Virus record (IMG/VR): IMGVR_UViG_3300028383_000163
Span: 1-20,653 of that record
DNA: 20,653 bases
Direction: 5' to 3' (one strand)
Source: a virus
In this document: one piece after another, positions 5,841 through 11,156 of the stretch
How positions within the stretch are numbered: position 1 is the stretch's first letter
How the letters are laid out: each line of letters starts with the position of its first letter
Program-made: the position numbers and the translations under genes
Notes under the pieces: generated by a model
Databases searched by the model: none
The model's input: only the letters and a program-made list of their open reading frames with translations
What the model was told of the DNA's origin: nothing

Positions 5841-6105
5841 GGGTCAGACCGTCATTCTGCGCGGCCCGTCTCAGCGCGCGCTGGCAAAGCGCCTGATTGA
5901 CGACGCGCCCGCCGACGCGGTGGTGAACGTGGCGCTGCCTAAGCGGACGACGGACCAGAACGCCAAGATGTGGGCCATGCTGTCCGACATCTCGCGCGCC
6001 TGCCCGGACGGTCGGCAGCACACGCCCGAGACGTGGAAGCAGCTCTTCATGGACCGGCACGGCGTCGAGTGGTCTGAACCGCACCCTGACGAGAGGGCAG
6101 CATGA
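5827..6105 (+). CDS. ninB: NinB-like recombination protein, apparently internally shortened
   Basis: A 92-aa protein. Residues 1-75 follow the NinB (lambda Orf) pattern: an alternating strand-helix start, then RTTDQNAKMWAMLSDISRA (40-58) and HTPETWKQLFMD. Lambda NinB is a DNA-binding recombination mediator that can substitute for RecFOR functions. Family members are about 140 residues or longer, with a middle section and then a C-terminal '..HGV.WSEP' end. Here the KQLFMD helix is followed directly by RHGVEWSEP, so about 45 residues seem missing in frame. It overlaps the upstream gene by 14 nt and the HNH gene by 4 nt; AGGAGG lies at 5816-5821. Family assignment is good; the deletion is inferred from remembered family length. 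Confidence 0.68.
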   Translation: MSTARGQTVILRGPSQRALAKRLIDDAPADAVVNVALPKRTTDQNAKMWAMLSDISRACPDGRQHTPETWKQLFMDRHGVEWSEPHPDERAA

Positions 6106-6455
6106 CCCGTCGCCGCATGTCCACCACGCGCCGCGTGCGCATCTTCGAGGCCGCCGGCGGCGTCTGCCACATCTGCGGTCACGCCATCGACGGCACCCGC
6201 GAGGCATGGGACGCCGATCACGTTATCCCGCTGGAGATCGGCGGCGACGACACGGACGCGAACCTGCGCCCGGCTCACCGCGCCTGCCACGCCGCCAAGA
6301 CGGCGCAGGCGGACATCCCGCAGATCGCCAAGGCGAAGCGCGTCCACGCCAAGCACGTCGGCGCCCACCAGCCGCGCAGCCGCCTGCCTGGCGGTCGCGG
6401 TGACAAGCTCAAGCGCAAGATCGGCGGCGGCGTGGTGCCCCGCCATGAGGACTAG
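6102..6455 (+). CDS. HNH endonuclease
   Basis: A 117-aa protein with a complete HNH core: a zinc-knuckle pair CHICG (22-26), then DADHVIPLEIGGDDTDANLRPAHRACHAAKT (38-68), supplying the His, Asn and His of the beta-beta-alpha-metal fold plus the second Cys. The C-terminal half is basic with a KRKIGGGVVPR end. Such free-standing HNH nucleases make nicks or breaks and in phages often assist packaging or recombination. The start ATG overlaps the NinB stop (ATGA). Here it is grouped with early recombination genes, not with a terminase. Confidence 0.85.
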   Translation: MTRRRMSTTRRVRIFEAAGGVCHICGHAIDGTREAWDADHVIPLEIGGDDTDANLRPAHRACHAAKTAQADIPQIAKAKRVHAKHVGAHQPRSRLPGGRGDKLKRKIGGGVVPRHED

Positions 6456-6465
6456 GAGGCCCGAA

Positions 6466-6699
6466 ATGACTGACCTGCGCACCCGCTACCCGCACCGGCT
6501 GTGGTTGCCGCTCGCCGACACCCGCAGCCCGGCCACGCTGCACGAGCCCGCTGGCTACGACCCGACCACGAGCTGGGACGCCGCCGCCGATCGCTACGCC
6601 GAGTGGCGTGAGCAGGGCTGGGAGTGCTGGGTCGTCGCGCTCGACCTGACGACCGGCACGATCTGCGACCACACCGCCGAGGCGCACCGGTGGGCCTGA
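6466..6699 (+). CDS. Hypothetical 77-aa protein
   Basis: An unrecognised, Trp-rich 77-aa protein with a strong AGGAGG (6454-6459) 6 nt before the ATG, where the operon has a 10-nt gap after the HNH gene. The C-terminal part reads WECWVVALDLTTGTICD, an alternating strand pattern. No membrane segment. It overlaps the next small frame by 10 nt. Confidence 0.6.
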   Translation: MTDLRTRYPHRLWLPLADTRSPATLHEPAGYDPTTSWDAAADRYAEWREQGWECWVVALDLTTGTICDHTAEAHRWA

Positions 6700-6794
6700 C
6701 GCCCGATCAGGAGGCGGCCGCGCTGCGCGAGATCGCCCGCCTGTGGGCCGATCGCGTGACGCTGGCGCCGGTGCCGAAGGAGGGCGCGGCATGA
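6690..6794 (+). CDS. Very small coupled ORF (34 aa)
   Basis: A GTG-started frame of 34 residues forming one predicted amphipathic helix (QEAAALREIARLWADRV). It starts inside the end of the previous gene and stops as ATGA on the next start codon. Its sequence includes AGGAGGG (6779-6785), the ribosome binding site for the downstream gene. There is no recognisable domain; the exact overlap at its 3' end is the main support. Confidence 0.4.
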   Translation: MGLTPDQEAAALREIARLWADRVTLAPVPKEGAA

Positions 6795-7096
6795 AGCCCT
6801 ACGCCGACTGGGACAGCACCGACATCGCGCAGCACATCGAGCGCCTGCGCCGCATTGACGGCGCGCTCGGTGACGACGACCGCGCCCGTCGGGCCGATCC
6901 GCCTGCGCTCGACTATCTTGCACGCAAGCGCGCCGACGCGGTGGACACCGGCCTCGCGCGCGCGCAGCGGTGGCTCACGGTCGCGCTGGTGTTCACCGCG
7001 CTCGCCGCCGCCACGCTGGCCGTCGCCGCCTACGCCGATCCCGTTGGCCGCCTCGCCCACGACACGGCGCGCGGCGAATACTGCGGGGCGTGCTGA
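6791..7096 (+). CDS. Small membrane protein, unknown
   Basis: A 101-aa protein with a charged, helical N-terminal part (1-55) and one hydrophobic segment, WLTVALVFTALAAATLAVAA (about 57-76), followed by a short tail ending in two Cys (EYCGAC). Probably a single-span inner-membrane protein with a cytoplasmic N-terminus. ATG at 6791 was chosen for its AGGAGGG and the ATGA overlap; the frame is open further upstream without a better start. It is located among early genes rather than lysis genes, so a role such as superinfection exclusion is possible but only inferred. Confidence 0.65.
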   Translation: MKPYADWDSTDIAQHIERLRRIDGALGDDDRARRADPPALDYLARKRADAVDTGLARAQRWLTVALVFTALAAATLAVAAYADPVGRLAHDTARGEYCGAC

Positions 7097-7128
7097 TCGA
7101 ATAGCCGCACCACTCACGGACTGCGGCT

Positions 7129-7165
7129 GCGGGCGGCGTCGCTCCTCCTCCCAGGCGCCGCCCGC
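7129..7165 (+). other. Strong RNA hairpin in an 89-bp intergenic gap
   Basis: Perfect 10-bp arms GCGGGCGGCG (7129-7138) and CGCCGCCCGC (7156-7165), with a 17-nt loop that contains CUCCUCCUCCC. The loop is complementary to the AGAGGAG ribosome binding site of the next gene (about 7171-7177), so it could control its translation. There is no T-run, so it is not an intrinsic terminator. The rest of 7097-7185 shows no gene. Confidence 0.5.
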
Positions 7166-7185
7166 GACAGACAGAGGAGACCGAT

Positions 7186-7464
7186 ATGAAGACCCGCGAC
7201 GAAGCCATCCTCGATCTGGCGGATCACGCAAAGAGCCAGTGCGAGGTGCTGAAAGAGAAGATGGAAGTTGTGGTCAACGGCTTTGACTTCGACGGCGAGC
7301 GCGACCGCGAGGCCCTGTGCGGGATCACGCGCGACCGCGACGGCCGCTCGATGTTGGCCTTTGCCGAGCCGGGCACCACCGGCCAGCGCACCGTCGTTTA
7401 CGTCGATGCGATCCTCGCGCTGGCGAAACTTCTCAACGGCGAAGTGCAGGTGCAAGATGACTGA
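7186..7464 (+). CDS. Hypothetical 92-aa protein
   Basis: An unrecognised soluble 92-aa protein. Its N-terminal helix is acidic, the middle contains FDFDGERDREALCGI, and the C-terminal helix reads VYVDAILALAKLLNGEVQV. The start has an AGAGGAG box about 8 nt upstream. It begins a second cluster of overlapping small genes (7186-8492) after the hairpin-bearing gap, and overlaps the next gene by 8 nt. Confidence 0.6.
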   Translation: MKTRDEAILDLADHAKSQCEVLKEKMEVVVNGFDFDGERDREALCGITRDRDGRSMLAFAEPGTTGQRTVVYVDAILALAKLLNGEVQVQDD

Positions 7465-7789
7465 CGACACACCGCGGATGCCCGCCCGCATTTGGGCCGA
7501 CCGCTCTGACGACGACCTACCGCAATACGCGGACACGCCCTTCGGCATCTGGTGGCACGATCCGCGCGACGGATACGCGGAATACGTCCGCAAAGACCTC
7601 TACGACGCCGAGCGCAGGCGGGCCGAGGAGGCAGAGGCGGAGCGGGGCAGGTTGCGGGAGTCTGCGGCTGCGCTCTGTGTCGCTATAGAGAAGCAAAAAT
7701 CGTATGGCCTACCCGCCATTTCACCGCAAGCAGCGATAGCTCTGCACGACATCCGCGCCGCCCTGCGCCAACACGAGGGAGGGGAGTGA
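7457..7789 (+). CDS. Hypothetical 110-aa protein with coiled-coil segment
   Basis: A 110-aa protein beginning with a short beta-like domain rich in Trp and Asp (IWADRSDDDLPQYADTPFGIWWHD, here noted as positions about 12-35). It continues with a Glu/Arg/Ala coiled-coil (50-70) and a C-terminal helix. This N-terminal Trp/Tyr pattern followed by a coiled coil is frequent in phage accessory proteins of unknown function. The start overlaps the preceding gene by 8 nt, and the stop overlaps the next ATG (TGATG). Codon and base use from about 7680 on is less GC-rich than the neighbouring genes. Confidence 0.6.
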   Translation: MTDDTPRMPARIWADRSDDDLPQYADTPFGIWWHDPRDGYAEYVRKDLYDAERRRAEEAEAERGRLRESAAALCVAIEKQKSYGLPAISPQAAIALHDIRAALRQHEGGE

Positions 7790-7956
7790 TGGACAGCCTT
7801 CCCCGCGCGCTCGTTTGGGTGGCCGGCATTCTCGGGCTGGCATGGGTTGCCGTAGACCATCAGCAGCAACAGGCGAAGATTGAGGTCGCCTGCATTGAGG
7901 CAGGCGGTGAGATGACTTGGCGCAATGAATGCGAGCTGCCTGAGGAAGATGAGTGA
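7789..7956 (+). CDS. Small membrane protein (55 aa)
   Basis: A 55-aa protein with an N-terminal hydrophobic segment ALVWVAGILGLAWVAV (7-22), then a Gln-rich hinge and an acidic tail containing two Cys (…ACIEAG…NECELPEEDE). Probably an inner-membrane single-span protein with a short polar domain. It is coupled to both neighbours by TGATG overlaps, with GGGGAG directly upstream. It resembles i-spanin or membrane-accessory proteins in layout only; no lysis genes are nearby, so I leave the function open. Confidence 0.6.
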   Translation: MDSLPRALVWVAGILGLAWVAVDHQQQQAKIEVACIEAGGEMTWRNECELPEEDE

Positions 7957-8321
7957 TGGCTGAAATGATCTTTGGCGAGACCACAGCCGAGCTTTGGGAG
8001 CACGACCGCTGGGAACTGGTCGAGCCTGTGATCGCCTCGACCGATGACGGAGAGACGCGGGTGACCATTCCCTCTGGCACGGTGCTGCATGTCAGGCGCC
8101 GGGTGACGCAGTGGCCTGAGATTACTCGTGCCAATGAGCGCAAGAAGCTGCTCGCGCTGGCGGATGCCCTTTTCGACGACCTTTTCGAGGCAGCCGATGG
8201 AGAGATCCTAGAAGAACTGCGGGAGGCGGGACACACGCCAGAAGCGCTGCGGCAGGAGCGGCGGAAAAACCTTGAGGAGGCCGAAAAGGCAGCCGCCTCA
8301 CCCCGAGAAGACGAGGGCTGA
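7956..8321 (+). CDS. Hypothetical 121-aa protein
   Basis: Unrecognised. The N-terminal half (1-55) is beta-rich (…RWELVEPVIASTDDGETRVTIPSGTVLHVRRRV, in pieces), and the C-terminal half is a long, strongly charged Glu/Ala/Leu/Arg helical region likely to form a coiled coil. ATG 7956 gives a TGATG overlap; the GTG one codon earlier is an alternative. It lies in a lower-GC cluster of small accessory genes just before the integrase. Confidence 0.6.
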   Translation: MAEMIFGETTAELWEHDRWELVEPVIASTDDGETRVTIPSGTVLHVRRRVTQWPEITRANERKKLLALADALFDDLFEAADGEILEELREAGHTPEALRQERRKNLEEAEKAAASPREDEG

Positions 8322-8324
8322 CCG

Positions 8325-8492
8325 ATGGCGTCGCCGCGCGTGGAGACGATAGAGCGCCGCATCAAGGCCGCCGAGGCCGCGGGCTACGTCGTGCGCTGCA
8401 TCCGCGCCGACGGCTCGCTAGAGGTGGACAAGCGCGACGAAGCGCGGGACCGTGAGCCTGACCTGTCCCTGATCGACATGAGCAAGCGATGA
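8325..8492 (+). CDS. Small conserved-looking protein (55 aa) upstream of integrase
   Basis: A 55-aa frame starting 3 nt after the previous stop and ending ATGA on the integrase start. The N-terminal helix ETIERRIKAAEAAGY is followed by a VVRCIRADGSLEVD beta-hairpin-like segment and an acidic tail. Small proteins with this 'helix plus R.DGS' layout often precede integrases in alphaproteobacterial prophages. An excisionase or directionality role is possible because of the position, but no winged-helix motif is evident. Confidence 0.55.
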   Translation: MASPRVETIERRIKAAEAAGYVVRCIRADGSLEVDKRDEARDREPDLSLIDMSKR

Positions 8493-8598
8493 AGCGCGAC
8501 CGCCCCCGCTACGTCTACGAGAAGCCCGGCGGGCTCTACTTCTGGCGCCGGCCGGGCGCGGCCGTGAAGATGCAGGCCGAGCCCTTCACCGAGGCGTG
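8489..8598 (+). pseudogene. int: Integrase N-terminal (arm-binding) fragment, cut by internal deletion
   Basis: The frame opening with MKRDRPRYVYEKPGGLYFW and continuing to KMQAEPFTEA is the typical small N-terminal region of phage tyrosine integrases, which contacts arm-type att sites. After about 36 residues the homology stops, and the rest of this frame (to 8920) is a shadow of the catalytic domain read in another frame. The core-binding domain expected next, roughly 100 residues, is absent. The start ATG overlaps the 55-aa gene (ATGA), so this is the original translation start of int. Confidence 0.65.
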
Positions 8599-9180
8599 GT
8601 CGATCAGGGCTGGCGCGACGACAACCCGGCGCGGGGCGTGCAGACCGTCTATCGGCCGAGCGGCACGCGCCAGCCGTGGCCCGAGGATCTGGTCGCCACG
8701 GCGCGCGAGGCAGCGACGGGCGACACGCTGCTACTGTTCGAGCTGCTCGTCGGGACCGGCCAGCGAATCGGTGACGTGCTGCGAATGCGGTGGGCCGACA
8801 TCGCCGGCGACGCGATCTTCGTCGGGCAGTCCAAGACCGGCGCGGAGCTGTGGGTGCCGTTCACCGATCGGCTGCGAGAGGTGCTGCGCGAAGCCCCGCG
8901 GCGCGGCGAGACGATCCTGACCAGCAAGCGCGGCGGGCCGCTCAGCTACCGCGCCGCCGCCGACCGGATGCGCAAGCTGCGCGAGCGAATCGGGGCAGGG
9001 GAGGCGCATGACACGCACGCCCTGCGCTACACGACCACCGCCGAGCTGGCTGCGCTCGGCTGCGACGACGACCTCATCATGGCCGTCACCGGGCACCGGA
9101 CGAAGGCGATGGTCGAGAAATATGCTGGCGCGGCCCGGCAGAAGGTGCGCGCCATCGAGGCGCAGAGCCGCCGCAAGTGA
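8596..9180 (+). CDS. int: Tyrosine integrase catalytic domain (core-binding domain missing, frameshifted from its start)
   Basis: A 194-aa frame (GTG at 8596) with a complete catalytic domain. It has the first Arg in GTGQRIGDVLRMRW (R57), Lys80 in the beta-hairpin SKTG, the HALRYT box (H141, R144), His167 in TGHRTKAMVEKYAG, and nucleophile Tyr176. Tyrosine recombinases cut and rejoin att sites through a 3'-phosphotyrosine. Its opening VDQGWRDDNPARGV is normally the end of the core-binding domain, so the protein is joined directly to the N-terminal fragment in a different frame. There is no ribosome binding site at 8596. As it stands the enzyme should be inactive unless rescued by a sequencing or assembly correction. 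It ends 78 bp before the attachment core. Confidence 0.8.
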   Translation: MVDQGWRDDNPARGVQTVYRPSGTRQPWPEDLVATAREAATGDTLLLFELLVGTGQRIGDVLRMRWADIAGDAIFVGQSKTGAELWVPFTDRLREVLREAPRRGETILTSKRGGPLSYRAAADRMRKLRERIGAGEAHDTHALRYTTTAELAALGCDDDLIMAVTGHRTKAMVEKYAGAARQKVRAIEAQSRRK

Positions 9181-9210
9181 GCGCCGGGAACAGAACAGCA
9201 CCGGAACGTG

Positions 9211-9220
9211 AATTGTGCCA
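9211..9220 (+). repeat. attP arm-site candidate, copy 1
   Basis: AATTGTGCCA, found again at 9376-9385 in the same orientation on the other side of the att core; a looser copy (CATGTGCCAGA) begins at 9224. Direct repeats flanking a tRNA-derived core are what arm-type integrase sites look like. Confidence 0.5.
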
Positions 9221-9258
9221 AAGCATGTGCCAGACGCCGTGCCGGATCGGCTAAGTGC

Positions 9259-9305
9259 TGGAGGCGAGTACCGGAATCGAACCGGTGTAGACGGATTTGC
9301 AATCG
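9259..9305 (-). other. attP core: 3' part of tRNA-Cys (anticodon loop to CCA)
   Basis: Read on the minus strand, this is the anticodon loop TTGCAAA (anticodon GCA, Cys), the 3' anticodon-stem strand TCCGT, a variable region, a perfect T-stem (ACCGG/CCGGT) around TTCGATT, a 3' acceptor strand ACTCGCC, U73 as expected for tRNA-Cys, and an encoded CCA (9259-9261). The 5' half of a tRNA is absent; the bases before the anticodon loop do not pair with the 3' stem strand. It therefore is not a functional tRNA but an attachment core that would restore the host tRNA-Cys 3' end on integration. It lies between int and gene D, the P2 position of attP. Confidence 0.82.
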
Positions 9306-9375
9306 GGTCGTAAGGCAAGCAAAATCAAAGCTTTAGTTTGCCGTAACACGCAGGACAGAGCGCGAACGAAAGTGG

Positions 9376-9385
9376 AATTGTGCCA
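9376..9385 (+). repeat. attP arm-site candidate, copy 2
   Basis: Second exact copy of AATTGTGCCA. The segment between the core and this site (9306-9370) is unusually AT-rich for the window and contains an AAAGCTTT palindrome, as is common for attP arms that must bend around integration host factor. Confidence 0.5.
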
Positions 9386-9389
9386 CACG

Positions 9390-9419
9390 AAAAACCCCGC
9401 CGCCGGGGAGGCGACGGGG
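9390..9419 (-). terminator. Intrinsic terminator of the FI-D tail operon
   Basis: On the minus strand, CCCCGTCGCC (9410-9419) pairs with GGCGGCGGGG (9395-9404; one G-U pair) over a 5-nt loop and is followed by TTTTT (9390-9394). It lies about 120 bp after the gene D stop and before attP, so it ends late transcription before it reaches int. A second hairpin without a T-run (arms 9475-9480/9486-9491) sits between D and this terminator; 9420-9536 shows no convincing gene. Confidence 0.85.
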
Positions 9420-9536
9420 CTCGCAGAACACACATCCCTGAAACTTATGCGGGGCTCCCTCTCTCGTGACTACTCCGGGGTCGGTCCCCGGCGCCCATCC
9501 GCCCTCTCGGGGCAGATCCCTATGTGCAAGTGCCGG

Positions 9537-10565
9537 TTATGCGCTCTGCACGCCCGCCGCTTCCGGCGGCTCGCAGAGCGCGCTGCACCGATACCCGCCG
9601 GCGTCCAGCGCGTGCACCACGCGCGTCACCAGCCACTCCCCGTTGACGCCCGGCCGGAACCCGGTGAGCGCGACGCGACCCTCGGCGACGAGATCCGGAT
9701 CGCCCGGCAGGTCGACCGACAGCTGCGTGCCGGCGCGCGCTGATCGGCGGAACTCCGCGTTGGCGGCTTCCTGCGCGCTGGCCTCGTCCGGATACCGCCG
9801 CCGCAGGCGCTGCACGGGCTCGCCGTCGCCGGCCGTGACCTCGACGTCCTCTGCGGCGTCCTGGTCGCGGTAGAGCGCCACGACCTGCCCCGCAGGCGCG
9901 CGCAGCGACCGCCGCAGGCGCCAGCGCGAGACCTGCGCCGGCGTTAGCGCGACGGCCGGCATCGGCTGGCCCGCGACCGTCAGCGACTCGCCGCGCGCCG
10001 CCATGACGAGCCGGCCGCCGCCGGGCTTGGCGATCGCATCATACTCCCGCGCGACCCGCGTCAGCAGGCTGATGTCGCTCTCGTCGATCTGGTCCAGGTG
10101 CGGCAGCGCGACGCCCGCCAGGCTGTCGGACACGCCGGGCTCGAGCCCGTGCTCGCCGGCGATCGTCTCGACCAGCGTCGCGATCGTCGTGCCTGCGTCC
10201 CAGCTGCGCGTTTTCTGCTCGGTCAGCGCCGTCTTGCCGCCGGTCGTCTCGCCGTGTACGCTCGCCGTGCCGCGGATCCGCAGCTGATCGGGCGGCCCCT
10301 CGGCCTCGACGCTGTCGGCGATGAACAGCCCCATGTCCTTCGCCCCGAACGCGTAGCCCAGCGCGACGCGGATCTCAGCGCCGGTCGGCGGGATCTCGAG
10401 TCGCGCGAGCGGCAGGTGATCCGACAGCACGATCTCGACGCTGTCGGACTCAACGCCGGCGGCGTCCGTCAGCCGCAGCGACACGAGGCGCGAGGCGAGG
10501 ATCGACGTAATGTCCTGGCCGTCGACCGTGACGCGGTAGGCGGGTTTCCAGTCGGTCAGCCCCAC
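9537..10565 (-). CDS. D: P2 gpD-like tail/baseplate hub protein
   Basis: A 342-aa late protein with the gpD layout. The N-terminal PAYRVTVDGQDITSILASRLVSLRLTD is split by beta-strands. A middle section (TIATLVETIAGEHGLEPGVS…LDQIDESDISLLTRVAREYDA, in parts around 125-185) is the most recognisable gpD signature. The C-terminal part is a GEWLVTRVVHALDAGGY segment. gpD is related to T4 gp27 and Mu gp44-type hubs and holds the tail tube to the spike. It starts with GTG, overlapping the gpX stop by 10 nt, and is the last gene of the operon. P2 gpD is about 387 aa, so this is slightly short but complete. Confidence 0.9.
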   Translation of the reverse strand: MGLTDWKPAYRVTVDGQDITSILASRLVSLRLTDAAGVESDSVEIVLSDHLPLARLEIPPTGAEIRVALGYAFGAKDMGLFIADSVEAEGPPDQLRIRGTASVHGETTGGKTALTEQKTRSWDAGTTIATLVETIAGEHGLEPGVSDSLAGVALPHLDQIDESDISLLTRVAREYDAIAKPGGGRLVMAARGESLTVAGQPMPAVALTPAQVSRWRLRRSLRAPAGQVVALYRDQDAAEDVEVTAGDGEPVQRLRRRYPDEASAQEAANAEFRRSARAGTQLSVDLPGDPDLVAEGRVALTGFRPGVNGEWLVTRVVHALDAGGYRCSALCEPPEAAGVQSA

Positions 10566-10777
10566 AGCCGCACGCTCGCCGTGTCCTGCTCGTCGTCGAT
10601 CTCGGGCAGCGCGATCTGCTCGCCGTCGGGCAGCACCGGCCCGAGATCCGCGACGCCCGGGTTCGCCTGCAGCACGCGCTCGACGATCCCGTCGTTCTGG
10701 CGGCCGTAGGCGCGCCAGACGATCACGTCGACCGTGTCGCCGGCCTTAGAACGGTAGTAGCGCACGCAGCCCCCCAT
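10556..10777 (-). CDS. X: P2 gpX-like tail protein (LysM-like)
   Basis: A 73-aa protein with the tail protein X pattern: KAGDTVDVIVWRAYGR then VLQANPGVADLGPVLPDGEQIALP, a LysM-like fold. It is a small, essential tail completion protein in P2. The start could be ATG 10777 or GTG 10765; the run of six G just before the GTG would serve as a ribosome binding site for the shorter form. It overlaps gpU upstream and gpD downstream. Confidence 0.85.
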   Translation of the reverse strand: MGGCVRYYRSKAGDTVDVIVWRAYGRQNDGIVERVLQANPGVADLGPVLPDGEQIALPEIDDEQDTASVRLWG

Positions 10778-11156
10778 CGTATCTGCGCAGCCGCAGGTCG
10801 AACTCCTGCCGCCGCGGCACTCCGCCCTCAGCGAATACGGCCTGCGCCTCGCGCACGGCCTCGACGACCCACAGCCCGAGCACGCTGCCCGTGCTCGCGA
10901 TCAGCGGCAGCGGCGCGCCGAGCCCGGCTTGCGCGCGCATCCGGTCCAGCTGGCCCGCCCCGCCCCGGTGGAACGGATAGATCACGCCGCGGAGCTCAAT
11001 CGTCTCGGCCCCGTAGCCGGTGAACTGCAGCGCGTCTGTCGCGCCGACACGCTCTTGCGCGGCCCAGCGATACTCAGCGTCGCGCGACAGCTGCTGATAG
11101 GCCGCCGAGTCGACGCTGAACTGATAGCCGCCCAGCTGCAGCATGACGTCAGCCAT
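10746..11156 (-). CDS. U: P2 gpU-like tail terminator protein
   Basis: A 136-aa protein with the gpU signature: the N-terminal MLQLGGYQFSVDSAAYQQL, then YRWAAQERVGATDALQFTG and ETIELRGVIYPFHRGG, and a LRLRRYDG end. gpU caps the end of the tail tube and sheath. The position between T and X/D is that of P2. Its start overlaps the tape measure stop by 8 nt. Confidence 0.9.
   Translation of the reverse strand: MADVMLQLGGYQFSVDSAAYQQLSRDAEYRWAAQERVGATDALQFTGYGAETIELRGVIYPFHRGGAGQLDRMRAQAGLGAPLPLIASTGSVLGLWVVEAVREAQAVFAEGGVPRRQEFDLRLRRYDGGLRALLPF

Noticed and set aside
9259-9305. A functional tRNA-Cys gene
   Set aside because: Only the anticodon loop to CCA is present; the D-arm, 5' acceptor strand and 5' anticodon-stem strand are missing.
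9420-9536. A 17-aa frame or an ogr-like activator gene between D and the terminator
   Set aside because: No Cys-rich zinc-finger pattern of Ogr/Delta proteins is present and the only frame is tiny; the region mainly holds hairpins.
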